Assembly: GCF_047511655.1 (NCBI RefSeq)
Contig: NC_133391.1
Location: forward strand, 101,717,384 to 101,781,383
Direction: 5' to 3'
DNA: 64,000 nt
From: Castor canadensis
Lineage: Eukaryota; Chordata; Mammalia; Rodentia; Castoridae
Made by a program: the position numbers and the translations under genes. Below, piece by piece: positions 48,201-58,551 of this stretch. The notes beneath the pieces were generated by a model. That model was not told the DNA's origin. It made no database searches and worked only from the letters and a program-made list of their open reading frames with translations. Each line of letters starts with the position of its first letter. Position 1 is the stretch's first letter.

Positions 48201-49027
48201 CCCCAGCAGCACAGCAACTAAGAGATAGCATAGATAAATGGGACCTCATAAAACTAAAAAGCTTCTGTTCATCAAAAGAAATGGTCTCTAAACTGAAGAG
48301 AACACCCACAGAGTGGGAGAAAATATTTGCCAATTATACATCAGACAAAGGACTGATAACCAGAATATACAGGGAACTTAAAAAACTAAATTCTCCCAAA
48401 ACTAATGAACCAATAAAGAAATGGGCAAGTGAACTAAACAGATCTTTCTCAAAACAAGAAATTCAAATGGCCAGAAAACACATGAAAAAATGCTCACCAT
48501 CTCTAGCAATAAAGGAAATGCAAATTAAAACTACACTAAAATTCCACCTCACCCCTGTTAGAATAGCCATCATCAGCAACACCGCCAACAACAGGTGTTG
48601 GCGAGGATGCGGGGAAAAAGGAACCCTCTTACACTGTTGGTGGGAATGTAAACTAGTACAACCACTCTGGAAAAAAATTTGGAGGCTACTTAAAAAGCTG
48701 GACATCGATCTACCATTTGATCCAGTAATACCACTCTTGGGGATATACCCAAAAGACTGTTACTCCAGAGGCACCTGCACATCCATGTTTATTGCGGCAC
48801 TATTCACAATAGCCAAGTTATGGAAACAGCCAAGATGCCCCAGCACAGACGAATGGATTAAGAAAATGTGGTATCTATACACAATGGAATTCTATGCAGC
48901 CATGAAGAACAACGAAATGTTATCATTCGCTGGTAAATGGATGGAACTGGAGAACATCATTCTGAGTGAGGTTAGCCTGGCCCAAAAGACCAAAAATCGT
49001 ATGTTCTCCCTCATATGTGGACATTAG
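45209..49027 (+). pseudogene. ORF2: L1 ORF2, complete except one in-frame TAA (copy C)
   Basis: A 1,272-codon ORF2 (human: 1,275). The endonuclease shows N14, E43, 'VVGDFN' (metal-binding D and N) and 'SDHNAV' (catalytic D/H pair). The reverse transcriptase has FADD at codons 700-703, the same numbers as in human L1. The C-terminus has the Cys/His cluster '[18 protein letters not shown]'. Codon 368 (46310-46312) is TAA where other L1s have a Glu or Gln codon. It ends the endonuclease piece after 367 residues, and the next in-frame ATG (46355) opens an 890-codon reverse-transcriptase piece. No frameshift is present anywhere. The same TAA occurs in copy B. Whether readthrough, reinitiation or help from another element could supply activity cannot be told from sequence. 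Confidence 0.95.
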
Positions 49028-49404
49028 ATCAAGGGCAAACACAACAAGTGGATTGGACTATGAGCACATGATAAACGCGAGAGCACACAAGGGAGGGGTG
49101 AGGATAGGTAAGACACCTAAAAAACTAGCTAGCATTTGTTGCCCTTAATGCAGAGAAACTAAAGCAGATACCTTAAAGCAACTGAGGCCAATAGGAAAAG
49201 GGGAACAGGTACTAGAGAAAAGGTTAGATCAAAAAGAATTAACCTAGAAGGTAACACCCACACACAGGAAATCAATGTGAGTCAATGCCCTGTATAGCTA
49301 TCCTTATCTCAACCAGCAAAACCCCTTGTTCCTTCCTATTAATGCTTATACTGTCTCTACAACAAAATTAGAGATAAGGGGAAAATAGTTTCTGCTGGGT
49401 ATTG

Positions 49405-49470
49405 AGGGGGGGGAGCGGGAGGGGGTGGAGTGGGTGGTAAGGGAGGGGGTGGGGGCAGGGGGGAGAAATG
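49405..49470 (+). other. G-rich tract in L1 C 3' UTR
   Basis: Several runs of three to nine G bases within 65 bp on the L1 sense strand, able in principle to form a G-quadruplex. The same tract in complement is present in copies A, B, D and E, and a G-rich 3' UTR stretch is a known feature of mammalian L1s. Confidence 0.85.
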
Positions 49471-49518
49471 AACCAAGCCTTGTATGCACATATGAATAAT
49501 AAAAGAAAAAAAAATAAA

Positions 49519-49532
49519 TAAAGATGAAAATA
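49519..49532 (+). repeat. Target-site duplication of L1 C (right)
   Basis: Exact copy of 42460-42473. The ORF1 frame of L1 F continues straight after it. Confidence 0.95.
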
Positions 49533-50047
49533 AAAAATATTAAAGAGGAGGTGACCAAAGATATGGAAAACCTCAGAAGAAAGAACCAAACAGAAATGCA
49601 AAACACAGTGGAAGGCCACTCCAGCAGACTAGAACAAGTAAAAGACATAATCTCAGAACTCGAAGATAAAATAAAAATTAAAGAAAAAAAAAAACAGAAG
49701 AAATGCTAGTCAAACAACTCAAGAGCTATGAAAGGAACAGGCAAGAACTCACCAACTCCATCAAAAGACCAAACCTGAGAATCATGGGTGTTAAAGAAGG
49801 ACAAGAGGTCCAAGCAAAAGGGATTTGTAATATATTCAATAAAATAATAACAGAAAATTCCTAAACCTCAAGAAAGTTTGCCCATTCAGGTACAGGAAGC
49901 CACCAGGACACCAAACGGACTTGACCAAAATAGAACAGCTTCAGCAATGTAGCAGGATACAAATTCAACTTACCCAAATCAGTAGCCTTTCTATACACCA
50001 ACAATGAACAAATTGAGAAAGAATATAGGAAAACAATTCTATTTACA

Positions 50048-50880
50048 ATAACCTCAAAAAAAAAATCAAATACCTAGGAGTAAACTTAACAAAGGATGTG
50101 AATGACCTCTACAAGGAAAACTATAAACCCGTGAAGAAAGAGATTGAGGAAGATTACAGAAGATGGAAAGCTCTTCCATGCTCAGGGATTGGTAGACTCA
50201 ACATAGTAAAAAATGGCTATCCTACTGAAAATAATTTACATGTTCAACACAATTCCCATCAAAATTCCAATGACATTTGTCACAGAGATTGAAAAATCTA
50301 CCCTAAAGTTCATTTGGAAACACAAGAGATTGCAAATAGCCAAGGCAATACTCAGCAAAAAGAACAATGCTGGAGGTATCACAATACCCAACTTCAAACT
50401 ATGTTACAGAGTCAAAGCAATAAAAACAGCATGGTACTGGCACAAAAACAGATATGAAGACCAGTGGGATAGAATAAAGGACCAGATATGAATCCACACA
50501 GCTAAGCCCACCTTATTTTTGACAAAGGCACCAAAAACATATGATGAAGGACAGACAGCCCCAAAAAATGTTGCTGGGAAAAGTGGGTATCTGCTGGAAG
50601 AAAACTGAAACTAGACCCATGTCTATCACACTATACTAGTATCAACTAAAAGTAGATTAAGGACCTGAAACTCTGACATTAATACAGGAAAAAGCAGGGA
50701 ATAATCTAGAAACAATAGGTATAAGCAAAGAATTCCTCAGTAGAACTCCAGCAGCCCAGCCACTGAGAGAAAAGAAGGACAAATGGGAATACAGAAAATT
50801 AAAAAGCTTTTACAGAGCTAAAGAAATGGTCTCTAAACTGAACAGACCACCCACAGAATGAGAGAAAATATTTGCTGGCT
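50048..50880 (+). pseudogene. L1 ORF2 3' part (copy F)
   Basis: Aligns with copy C ORF2 downstream of the reverse-transcriptase core ('DLYKENYK', 'KKEIEEDYR', '[12 protein letters not shown]', '[13 protein letters not shown]'). It is broken by frameshifts (open pieces at 50098-50292 and 50213-50491) and stops matching near 50880, in the region before the Cys cluster. The rest of ORF2 is missing and the 3' UTR follows. Confidence 0.88.
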
Positions 50881-51165
50881 ATACTATCACATATTGGACA
50901 TGAGTCACTCACTAAGGAGAGAACACATACAGGAGGAATAGGGAAAGGGAAGGAAACCTTAAACTTGAAAGTATTTTATTGTGCCTACTATAGAGGAGTG
51001 AATAAAGTAATCTTAAACTGGCAGAGGCCACTATGGGAAGGTGACGGGAAAGTAGTGAAGAGGTCTGGTAGAGATGAACCAATTCAGATTGTAATACACA
51101 TGTGCATGAAAGCAATGCTAGGAATCTCTTTGTATAGCTATCCTTATCTCAAGCTAGCAAAAATG

Positions 51166-51178
51166 CCATGTCTTTCTT
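51166..51178 (+). repeat. Target-site duplication of L1 E (left)
   Basis: ccatgtctttctt is repeated exactly at 52686-52698. Confidence 0.92.
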
Positions 51179-52685
51179 TTTTTTTTTTTTAATTTTTTTA
51201 TTTTATTATTTTTTTTTCCTTTTTCTTTTATTATTCATATGTGCATACAAGGCTTGGTTCATTTCTCCCCCCTGCCCCCACCCCCTCCCTTACCACCCAC
51301 TCCACCCCCTCCCTCTCCCCCCCAATACCCAGCAGAAACTATTTTGCCCTTATTTCTAATTTTGTTGTAGAGAGAGTATAAGCAATAATAGGAAGGAACA
51401 AGGGTTTTTGCTGGTTGAGATAAGGATAGCTATACAGGGCATTGACTCACATTGATTTCCTGTGTGTGGGTGTTACCTTCTAGGTTAATTCTTTTTGATC
51501 TAACCTTTTCTCTAGTACCTGTTCCCCTTTTCCTATTGGCCTCAGTTGCTTTAAGGTATCTGCTTTAGTTTCTCTGCGTTAAGGGCAACAAATGCTAGCT
51601 AGTTTTTTAGGTGTCTTACCTATCCTCACCCCTCCCTTGTGTGCTCTCGCGTTTATCATGTGCTCATAGTCCAATCCCCTTGTTGTGTTTGCCCTTGATC
51701 TAATGTCCACATATGAGGGAGAACATACGATTTTTGGTTTTTTGAGCCAGGCTAACCTCACTCAGAATGATGTTCTCCAATTCCATCCATTTACCAGCGA
51801 ATGATAACATTTCATTCTTCTTCATGGCTGCATAAAATTCCATTGTGTATAGATACCACATTTTCTTAATCCATTCGTCAGTGCTGGGGCATCTTGGCTG
51901 TTTCCATAACTTGGCTATTGTGAATAGTGCTGCAATAAACATGTATGTGCAGGTGCCTCTGGAGTAACAGTCTTTTGGGTATATCCCCAAGAGTGGAATT
52001 GCTGGATCAAATGGTAGATCAATGTCCAGCTTTTTAAGTAGCCTCCAAATTTTTTTCCAGAGTGGTTGTACTAGTCTACATTCCCACCAACAGTGTAAGA
52101 GGGTTCCTTTTTCCCTGCATCCTCGCCAACACCTGTTGTTGGTGGTGTTGCTGATGATGGCTATTCTAACAGGGGTGAGGTGGAATCTTAGCGTGGTTTT
52201 AATTTGCATTTCCTTTATTGCTAGCGATGGTGAGCATTTTTTCATGTGTTTTCTGGCCATTTGAATTTCTTCTTTTGAGAAAGTTGTTTAGTTCATGTGC
52301 CCATTTCTTTATTGGTTCATTAGTTTTGGGAGAATTTAGTTTTTTAAGTTCCCTGTATATTCTGGTTATCAGTCCTTTGTCTGATGTATAGTTGGCAAAT
52401 ATTTTCTCCCACTCTGTGGGTGTTCTCTTCAGTTTAGAGACCATTTCTTTTGATGAACAGAAGCTTTTTAGTTTTATGAGGTCCCATTTATCTATGCTAT
52501 CTCTTAGTTGCTGTGCTGCTGGGGTTTCATTGAGAAAGTTCTTACCTATACCTACTAACTCCAGAGTATTTCCTACTCTTTCTTGTATCAACTTAAGAGT
52601 TTGGGGTCTGATATTAAGATCCTTGATCCATTTTGAGTTAATCTTGGTATAGGGTGATATACATGGATCTAGTTTCAGTTTTTTT
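51179..52685 (-). mobile_element. L1 copy E, minus strand, 5' truncated
   Basis: T-rich start (A tail reversed), reversed 3' UTR with C-rich tract (51265-51330), ORF2 stop complement at 51700-51702, then ORF2 C-terminus up to 52685. It includes the Cys cluster and aligns closely with copy C. A 2-base loss near 52288 shifts the frame between the pieces 51700-52260 and 52199-52591. Bounded by an exact 13-bp duplication and inserted in the 3' UTR of L1 F. Confidence 0.95.
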
Positions 52686-52698
52686 CCATGTCTTTCTT
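52686..52698 (+). repeat. Target-site duplication of L1 E (right)
   Basis: Exact copy of 51166-51178; the 3' UTR of L1 F continues after it. Confidence 0.92.
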
Positions 52699-52904
52699 AT
52701 TATCTCCTATATTTTCTGTTCAACAAAATTGGAGAAGAGGGCAGAACATGTTCTGCCTGGAAGCCAAGGGGGTGGGGTGTGAGGGGGCAGGGGGAAGAGA
52801 TAGTCCAAACACTTATGAATAAATGTATAAACAATTAAAAAAACAAATTTTTTTTAAAAAATAATAAATCTAAACATCCTTTTCCTTTGGTATAAAATAA
52901 TAAA

Positions 52905-54115
52905 TAAAATGGACAAAGGATCTGAAAAGATGTTTCTCAAAAGAAAGCACACAAATTGTCAAGAGGTGCATCAAAACATCTCAAGACCATTAATCAGGGA
53001 AATTCAAATGAAAACCACAATGAGACATCACCTCACACCTGTTAGGATACCCATTATGAAAAAAAGGCAAAGATAAGTATTGGAAAGTATGAAAGAAAAG
53101 AGATTGTTTGTATACTATTGGTTTGAATGTAAAAGTATAGATGTTATGGGAAATAATATGGAGGTCTCTCAAAAACTTAAAAATAGAATTACTATATAAT
53201 CTAGAAATTCCACTTCTGAGTCTTCATCCAAAAGAATTGAAATCATTATTTTGAAGACATATTCTGCACTCCCATGTTCACTGCAGTATTTTGCATAATA
53301 GCCAAGATATAGAATCAATTTAAGTGTCCATCGAAGGAAGTATGGGTGAAAAAAATGTGGCATAAATACACAATGGAATGGTATTGAGCCTTAATAAAGA
53401 AAGAAATCCTGTTATTTGCAACAAATGTATGACCCTGAAGGACACTGTGCTAAGTGAAATAAGCCAAACACAGAAAAACATGTACTGTGTGATCTCACCT
53501 ATATGTACAATCTTTAAAAGACTAATTCATCATACAGTGCAAACAATGTATACATATGTATGTAAATGAAAAAATGATACCTGTTGAAACTGTTCCAGGA
53601 ATCAGGGGAGGAGAGATGAAGGAGAATGGTGGGGGAGGTGAATTCAAGTATGACATATTTGATATATTGTAAGAACCTTTGAAAATGCCACAATGTACCC
53701 CCACCCAGCACAACAATAAAGGGAAAAAAAGGAAATCAAATTTTAAAAAGACTAGCTCATGAAAGCAGAGTAGATTGTTAATTACCGGAGCCTGGGGAAT
53801 GGGGGGAGAATGTCAAATGATACAAAATTTCAGTTAGGAGGAATAAGATCAGGAGATCCATTATACAACATGGTCATTATATTTCATAACAAATGTATTT
53901 TATATTTGAAAACCTAAAAGAGTAGATTTTAAATGTTCTCACTACAAAAAAGCAATGTGTCTGAGGGAATAGAGATGTTACTTAGCTTTCATGAGTTAAT
54001 AATGCACAATGCATACTTCTATCAAAACATCATGCCATATGCCATAAACAAATACAAATTTTATTTATCAATTTTAATATACAAATACATGTGTACTGCC
54101 TCATCAAAAAATAAA
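52905..54115 (+). mobile_element. Old L1 3' end (L1MA/MB-like)
   Basis: ORF2 C-terminus ('cattaatcagggaaattcaa', 'gaaaaccacaatgagacatc', 'tacacaatggaatggtattg') leads to a typical old L1 3' UTR ('agaagcagagtagattg'-like, 'ggaggaataagatcaggaga', 'cattatacaacatggtcatt') ending near 54115. A foreign segment (about 53530-53735) interrupts it. Many stops. Confidence 0.75.
53530..53735 (+). mobile_element. Short L1-3'-end-like insertion
   Basis: About 200 bp beginning 'gcaaacaatgtatacatatg' and including 'gaaactgttccaggaatcag', 'gaattcaagtatgacatatt' and 'aatgccacaatgtacccc', with an aataaa and an A-rich tail. The flanks 'tttaaaagactaattcat' and 'tttaaaaagactagctcat' look like a diverged target duplication. 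Related copies lie at 62335-62535 and, reversed, at 55425-55575. Confidence 0.7.
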
Positions 54116-55265
54116 TAAAAATAAAACTCCCAGATATTATCTCTCAGAAAGAATTATTAATTCTTTTCTGCAAGATCTGAATAGGAAGGCAAAAATGGAT
54201 GAGTCATTCTGATTCTCAACCTGTCTGTACTTTCCCTTCATGACATTATGACAACTGTAATTAACTGCTATCATAGTAGTTAATTTGTTTAATGTCAAGC
54301 ACCTCCACCAAGACGTGACTTCATGAGTACTATGACCATTTATGCTGTCCATAACTGCAGCTGCCATTACCTAGCCCAAGTACTATTACATAGGAAATGC
54401 TTAATAGAAGCTCACTGAATAAATTAATTCCCAAATCTTTTTCTCCAAACTCTCCAAGATCAACTGCTTTGTACCAGAATCTTGAATGGTCACTAATGGT
54501 GCATTTCACCATGAAAAATACAGCTAAATATAATTAAACATTTCCAGACAAGAAACAATAAATTTTTACAAATACATAATCAAAATTAAGTTCAACATTT
54601 CCATGTGGTCCAAACAGAATGCTTTCAAATGGCTTATCACTTCATGTAACATTGTTGGTCACTTTCAAAGAGTATAGTGATTCTACTACAATTATTACAT
54701 GGCTATTTATTGTGTAAGTTTTGCTGAAAAGATCAGTTGGCAATGATCTTTCTATAGAAGAACATAAATATAATTCTTTGATTTGCTACTGGAGTTGTTA
54801 TTTGCAGAACCTAAGACTGCTTAAGATTTTCCTTTAACTTAAAGTTTACCTGAAACCCTTACTAAAGAGGTGACATGCCCAATCATTCCATTCAGTGAGT
54901 TCTCTGACACTGTCATTATTTATATCAAACCAATTTTAATCCACTAAAAATAAGAAAAACAATTATTGGACTTCTTTTAAAAAAGAATAAAAAGAAAGCA
55001 GCAAATAAGTAAAATAAATACTGACTTCACAGAAGTGTGAATTTTGTTTTCAGTGCATTTTGAATGAAAATTCTAAAGCTACAAGTGAACCTTGTCCATT
55101 ATAGTGTTGGGAAAGAACTAGACTGTTTAGAAAGGTCAGCACTTGTGAAGGAATGACACAGAACTGTTGGCTAGAATACCAAGAGTGAAATGTGTTCAGT
55201 AATAGGAAATCAGAATAGTAACACTTGCTAGAACCAGAAAGGATATAAATATTCACAGATATAAT
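54116..55265. other. No recognised feature
   Basis: AT-rich sequence without a gene, RNA gene or recognised repeat. Confidence 0.4.
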
Positions 55266-55269
55266 CTTT

Positions 55270-55362
55270 TTTGGGGGGGAAGTGCATTGTACTAGGTTAG
55301 AACTCAGAGCCTTGTGCTTGCTAGGCAAGCCCTCTACCACTTGAGTCATACCCCCAGGCTAT
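55270..55362 (-). mobile_element. tRNA-like SINE, antisense
   Basis: 'ttagaactcagagccttgtg', 'cttgctaggcaagccctcta' and 'ccacttgagtcatacccc' are the reverse of the tRNA-like SINE. Confidence 0.87.
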
Positions 55363-55424
55363 AATCTTAAGCATTATGTTAAAGTTCCTATATATTAGGT
55401 CTTTACAGTGTGACAGTCTGATTT

Positions 55425-55575
55425 ACAAAGGTTCTTACAATATATCAAATATGTCATACCTGAATTCACCCCCTCCACCATTCTCCTTTAGCTTCCCCCA
55501 CTCCATTCCTGGAATAGTTTCAACAAATATCTTGTTTTCCATTTACATTCATGTGTATACAGTATTTGCAAAAGT
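55425..55575 (-). mobile_element. Short L1-3'-end-like segment, antisense
   Basis: Reverse complement of the 53530-53735 element: 'ttcttacaatatatcaaata', 'cctgaattcaccccctccac', 'cattcctggaatagtttcaa' and 'catttacattcatgtgtata'. It begins (in sense) at the same gcaaata point as the other copies. Confidence 0.75.
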
Positions 55576-56394
55576 CATCCCATTTCCAAAATGCTAGACT
55601 CATTATGCTATGCTGACTTTACAATAACCCTTAACAGAAAAACATTTCACTGGGAAAGCAATTTCAATAGAACAACTTCAAAAACTTCTGCTTATAATTC
55701 AAGGAAATCTGTAATTAAAATCTGAATGCAGGGAATTTGAGCAATGTCACTAAATATCCTTGACACCTTTGCCTTGTACTGTGCACTTCAACAACAACTG
55801 GAAGGTTGCTAGCATGGACTATGGGCTGTCTCTGAAGTCCAGAGCTCTACCTGTATCTCCAGGGACACCATGACCAGGACTTCTTTCTCCTAAAAGCAGA
55901 TGAGAACCAGAATAAAAAAATCACAGAGAAAGAACAGCTTCTCCTCTAGGACCAAAGCAGAGACTTCAAATATCTTGTTTCCAAAGGGGTCCAGCCAGTA
56001 AAAGTCAGCAGAATTCCTTCGTCTATTGAGCAGTGAGAGAAAATGTCTACCATGCCCTCGCTATGTAGATCCTTTCCTTAGTAGCAAAATTGTACTGGCC
56101 TGTTTTCTTGGAAGACAGCTCTCCTCATGAGGAAAACTAAATTGCTCCCAGTCTCTGAGGTGAAGGAACTGACCCTGAACTCTAAAGAGCTCAGAGCATG
56201 GAATTTTCTCCCTAGAGAGTGGAGAAGACTGGAAATTGGCCACATCATTAATTACTAACCCTAGAGGGAAAAAAATTGATAAAAGCCAGAGTCGCTTTAT
56301 AGTGGGTAAATGTAGGAAGCACATATTCAACCTGAAAACAAGTAAATACAATGTGCATAAGAATCACTAAAAGTCTAGAAGCTAAAATTAAATC
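55576..56394. other. No recognised feature
   Basis: No gene or repeat identified. A 96-codon minus-strand frame (56061-56351) has no recognisable domain. Confidence 0.35.
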
Positions 56395-56550
56395 AAACAC
56401 AAGATGCCATCTATTTAACCTATCAAAATGGCAAAGTTAAAATATTAACAAGTGTTGCCAAGAATGTAAAGAAACCAGTGCTGTCTGGGAAATGGGAGCA
56501 TACATACATGCTGACATTTTTTTTCCACCAGAAAAAAATTTAATCAGAAA
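56395..56550 (+). mobile_element. Ancient L1 ORF2 fragment
   Basis: 'tcaaaatggcaaagttaaaa' and 'acaagtgttgccaagaatgt' resemble the C-terminal ORF2 of old L1s, like the fragment at 6339. Confidence 0.5.
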
Positions 56551-57550
56551 GTCTGATTAAATTTGATATTAACTCAAGATCTCAAAAATCTTTCAGGAAA
56601 GCCAATACCATATATGAGAGAAAAGCAGGTAACTACCAATGATTCTTTGATGGAAAGTAAATTGCACTTTCCAACACTTATACAACACTCCCCCCGCCAA
56701 ACTGCCTTCAAGATTATTAAGCCCAAGTTTAGTTTTCAAAAATTGGCTTCAAGATATACCAGAGAAACCACAGATACTCCCTAACAATACAAAATTTAAA
56801 CAGTAAAGTTTAACTATATAGCAAAAGCCAAACATGAAAATACACACAAATAATTGATAACATAAGCCTTTCAATTCTACAAAATTAAGATGGGGTTAGC
56901 TCACTGAAGTGTAACATACATAAAACGCAGGCAAGAGCAAATTGGAACAATCCTAAACTTTCCTCTAGTGACTAAGTCACAAAGATAGCTGGTTTACATG
57001 TAGCTTTTCTTTTTCTCCAGCCAATTCTGTTCTCTTCAGATAAATTTGGTTACCAATACAGAACTTAGGTAATTTTTCTTTTCTACTCAATTACCACCAT
57101 TTCTTCCTCTTCACCTTTTCCCTAATTTTCTCTAACAAAATTTTTCCTTTGGGATGACCAGTTGAATTCAAAAGGCTCAGAACCTAAAATGATTATCAAT
57201 TCTTACTGGAATAGCACTTGGGAAATGCAATCCTAGAAAAAGCAAATTTTTTAACTGATGTGGCTTGACAAAATTAAGCATCCATTTTCAGTGTGACAGT
57301 GTTTCTTAGGTTATCACCAGGATAATGGCTCCTTCTTGGCTAGATGTGATGATCCAGCATGACACCAGTTGTTATTTGGTGAGGTACCACAAAGTCATGT
57401 GCACACACACACACACATTTAAGCTTTCAATAAATACAAAGCTTCATTTTAAACCATTTCAGCAGAATAAATAAAAAATATTGCATTTCTATTGGTCTGC
57501 TTTGATCCTTGGATTGACTTGGAGTGCTCTTAATTGTATGGGAGACACAG
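56551..57550. other. No recognised gene; short CA repeat
   Basis: AT-rich sequence. A run of about eight CA units sits at 57402-57417. The part from about 57420 to 57550 may be the 3' UTR of the MTHFD2 retrocopy, because it directly follows its stop on the minus strand, but this could not be checked. Confidence 0.4.
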
Positions 57551-58551
57551 TTAACTGGTGGCTACTCCACGCTCTTTAGACTTCAGCACTTCCAGTTCTT
57601 CAGGCCTTAGCACTTATTTTGCAGCAATAATGGTATTCTTCATTAGCATTGCCACTATCATGGGACCAACACCCTAGGGACTGGAATGATGTCATTGGCT
57701 TTCTTCTTGACTCCCCCAAAATCCACATCTCCAACCAACTTGGATTTCCCAGTTACAGGATCTTGAACTCTTTTTATTTCCACATAAATGACAAATGTTC
57801 CTTTCTGATCATGTCTGTTGTGATCAAATTTGGAATACCTAAAGCAGATACTACAATATCCACAAGAATTGGGTTTCTCCAACAGTTCTTTGGGAGTGTA
57901 TCCATGAGATATTTTAACAGTTGCATTACCTCCAGGACTTTCATGTGCCCCATCTGTGTGTAGTAACATTGTGATGGGCATTCCAAAATTTTTTGACCTT
58001 CCAGTCACAACCACATTCTTCCCTAGGGTTGGACACATCCCATGTGATAGCTGGTAACGTGGAATACTTGTCCAAATACATTTGCCCTACATTAATTACA
58101 TGAGAGCCATCAACATCCTTGTCTGGAGAAATGGCATTACAGATCTTTCTCTCATCAATGGGAGTGCCAGCTGAGCAAGGAGGTTATCCACATTTTCATC
58201 ATAGTTTATTGATGAAATTCAACTGCTCATCCTCTGAGACTGAAGCTGGTTTCACAATAGTCTCACTGTTGATTCCCATATCTGCAACTGACCTGGTTTT
58301 ATTGAGGACATAGGAGTGACTTACAGGAGTCTCTGAATCACGCTCAGCTGTGGCCACTTGTTGCCAGTTGCCACCCAGTCTTTCACCTCCTATTGCACTT
58401 GCTTCTTGATCTGCTGGGCCAGTTTCCTTCCAGAAATGACAGTAGCTTTATATTAAACTGCAGCAAGGTGTAAAGGGCAATGGCAGAGGTCGCAGCTATG
58501 TGCCAGTCGTAGTTTAGCAGCCAACGTGGACAAGAGAGAAGTTGCAGCCAT
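57551..58551 (-). pseudogene. MTHFD2P: MTHFD2 processed pseudogene
   Basis: The minus strand reads as a retrocopy of MTHFD2, the mitochondrial NAD-dependent methylenetetrahydrofolate dehydrogenase/cyclohydrolase. Recognisable parts in order are the ATG (58549-58551), the 'ISGRKLAQQIK' region (58400s), the 'ISPDKDVDG' region (58110s), 'LGKNVVVTGRSKNFGMPI', 'LLHTDGAHESPGG' and 'ISHGYTPKE' (57870-58030). After these come 'DIVVSALGIPNLIT' in another frame, 'DPVTGKSKLVGDVDF' and a C-terminus ending near the TAA complement at 57551-57553. Parts that belong to different exons are joined without introns. Frameshifts, small losses and internal stops disable it; two shifts between 57930 and 57780 cancel each other. 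Length is close to that of the real coding region (about 1.05 kb). Flanking duplication and A tail were not resolved. Confidence 0.92.

Larger units (their letters stand above)
42474..49518 (+). mobile_element. Nearly complete young L1 (copy C)
   Basis: About 7.0 kb with every part of a full L1: 5' UTR (42474-43955), ORF1 (43956-45158), a 50-bp spacer, ORF2 (45209-49027), a 3' UTR with a G-rich tract, a polyadenylation signal (aataaa near 49497) and an A-rich tail. Flanked by an exact target duplication and inserted in sense orientation into ORF1 of the older L1 F. CpG dinucleotides are still common in its 5' UTR. Only one disabling change is visible, the TAA at ORF2 codon 368. Intact ends, kept CpGs and the exact duplication mark it as the youngest long insertion here. 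Confidence 0.97.
40645..52862 (+). mobile_element. Older L1 F, split by L1 C and L1 E
   Basis: Pieces at 40645-42473, 49533-51178 and 52699-52862 form one older L1. It has a 5' UTR (40645-42089), an ORF1 start at 42090, and ORF1 continuing at 49533 in the same frame once L1 C is removed. A jump near 49940 goes from the ORF1 RRM region to the ORF2 reverse-transcriptase region (internal deletion), and ORF2 runs to about 50880. A 3' UTR follows that is cut at 51178 by L1 E and ends in an A-rich tail near 52862. Its 5' end lacks the first part present in copy C. Confidence 0.85.
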
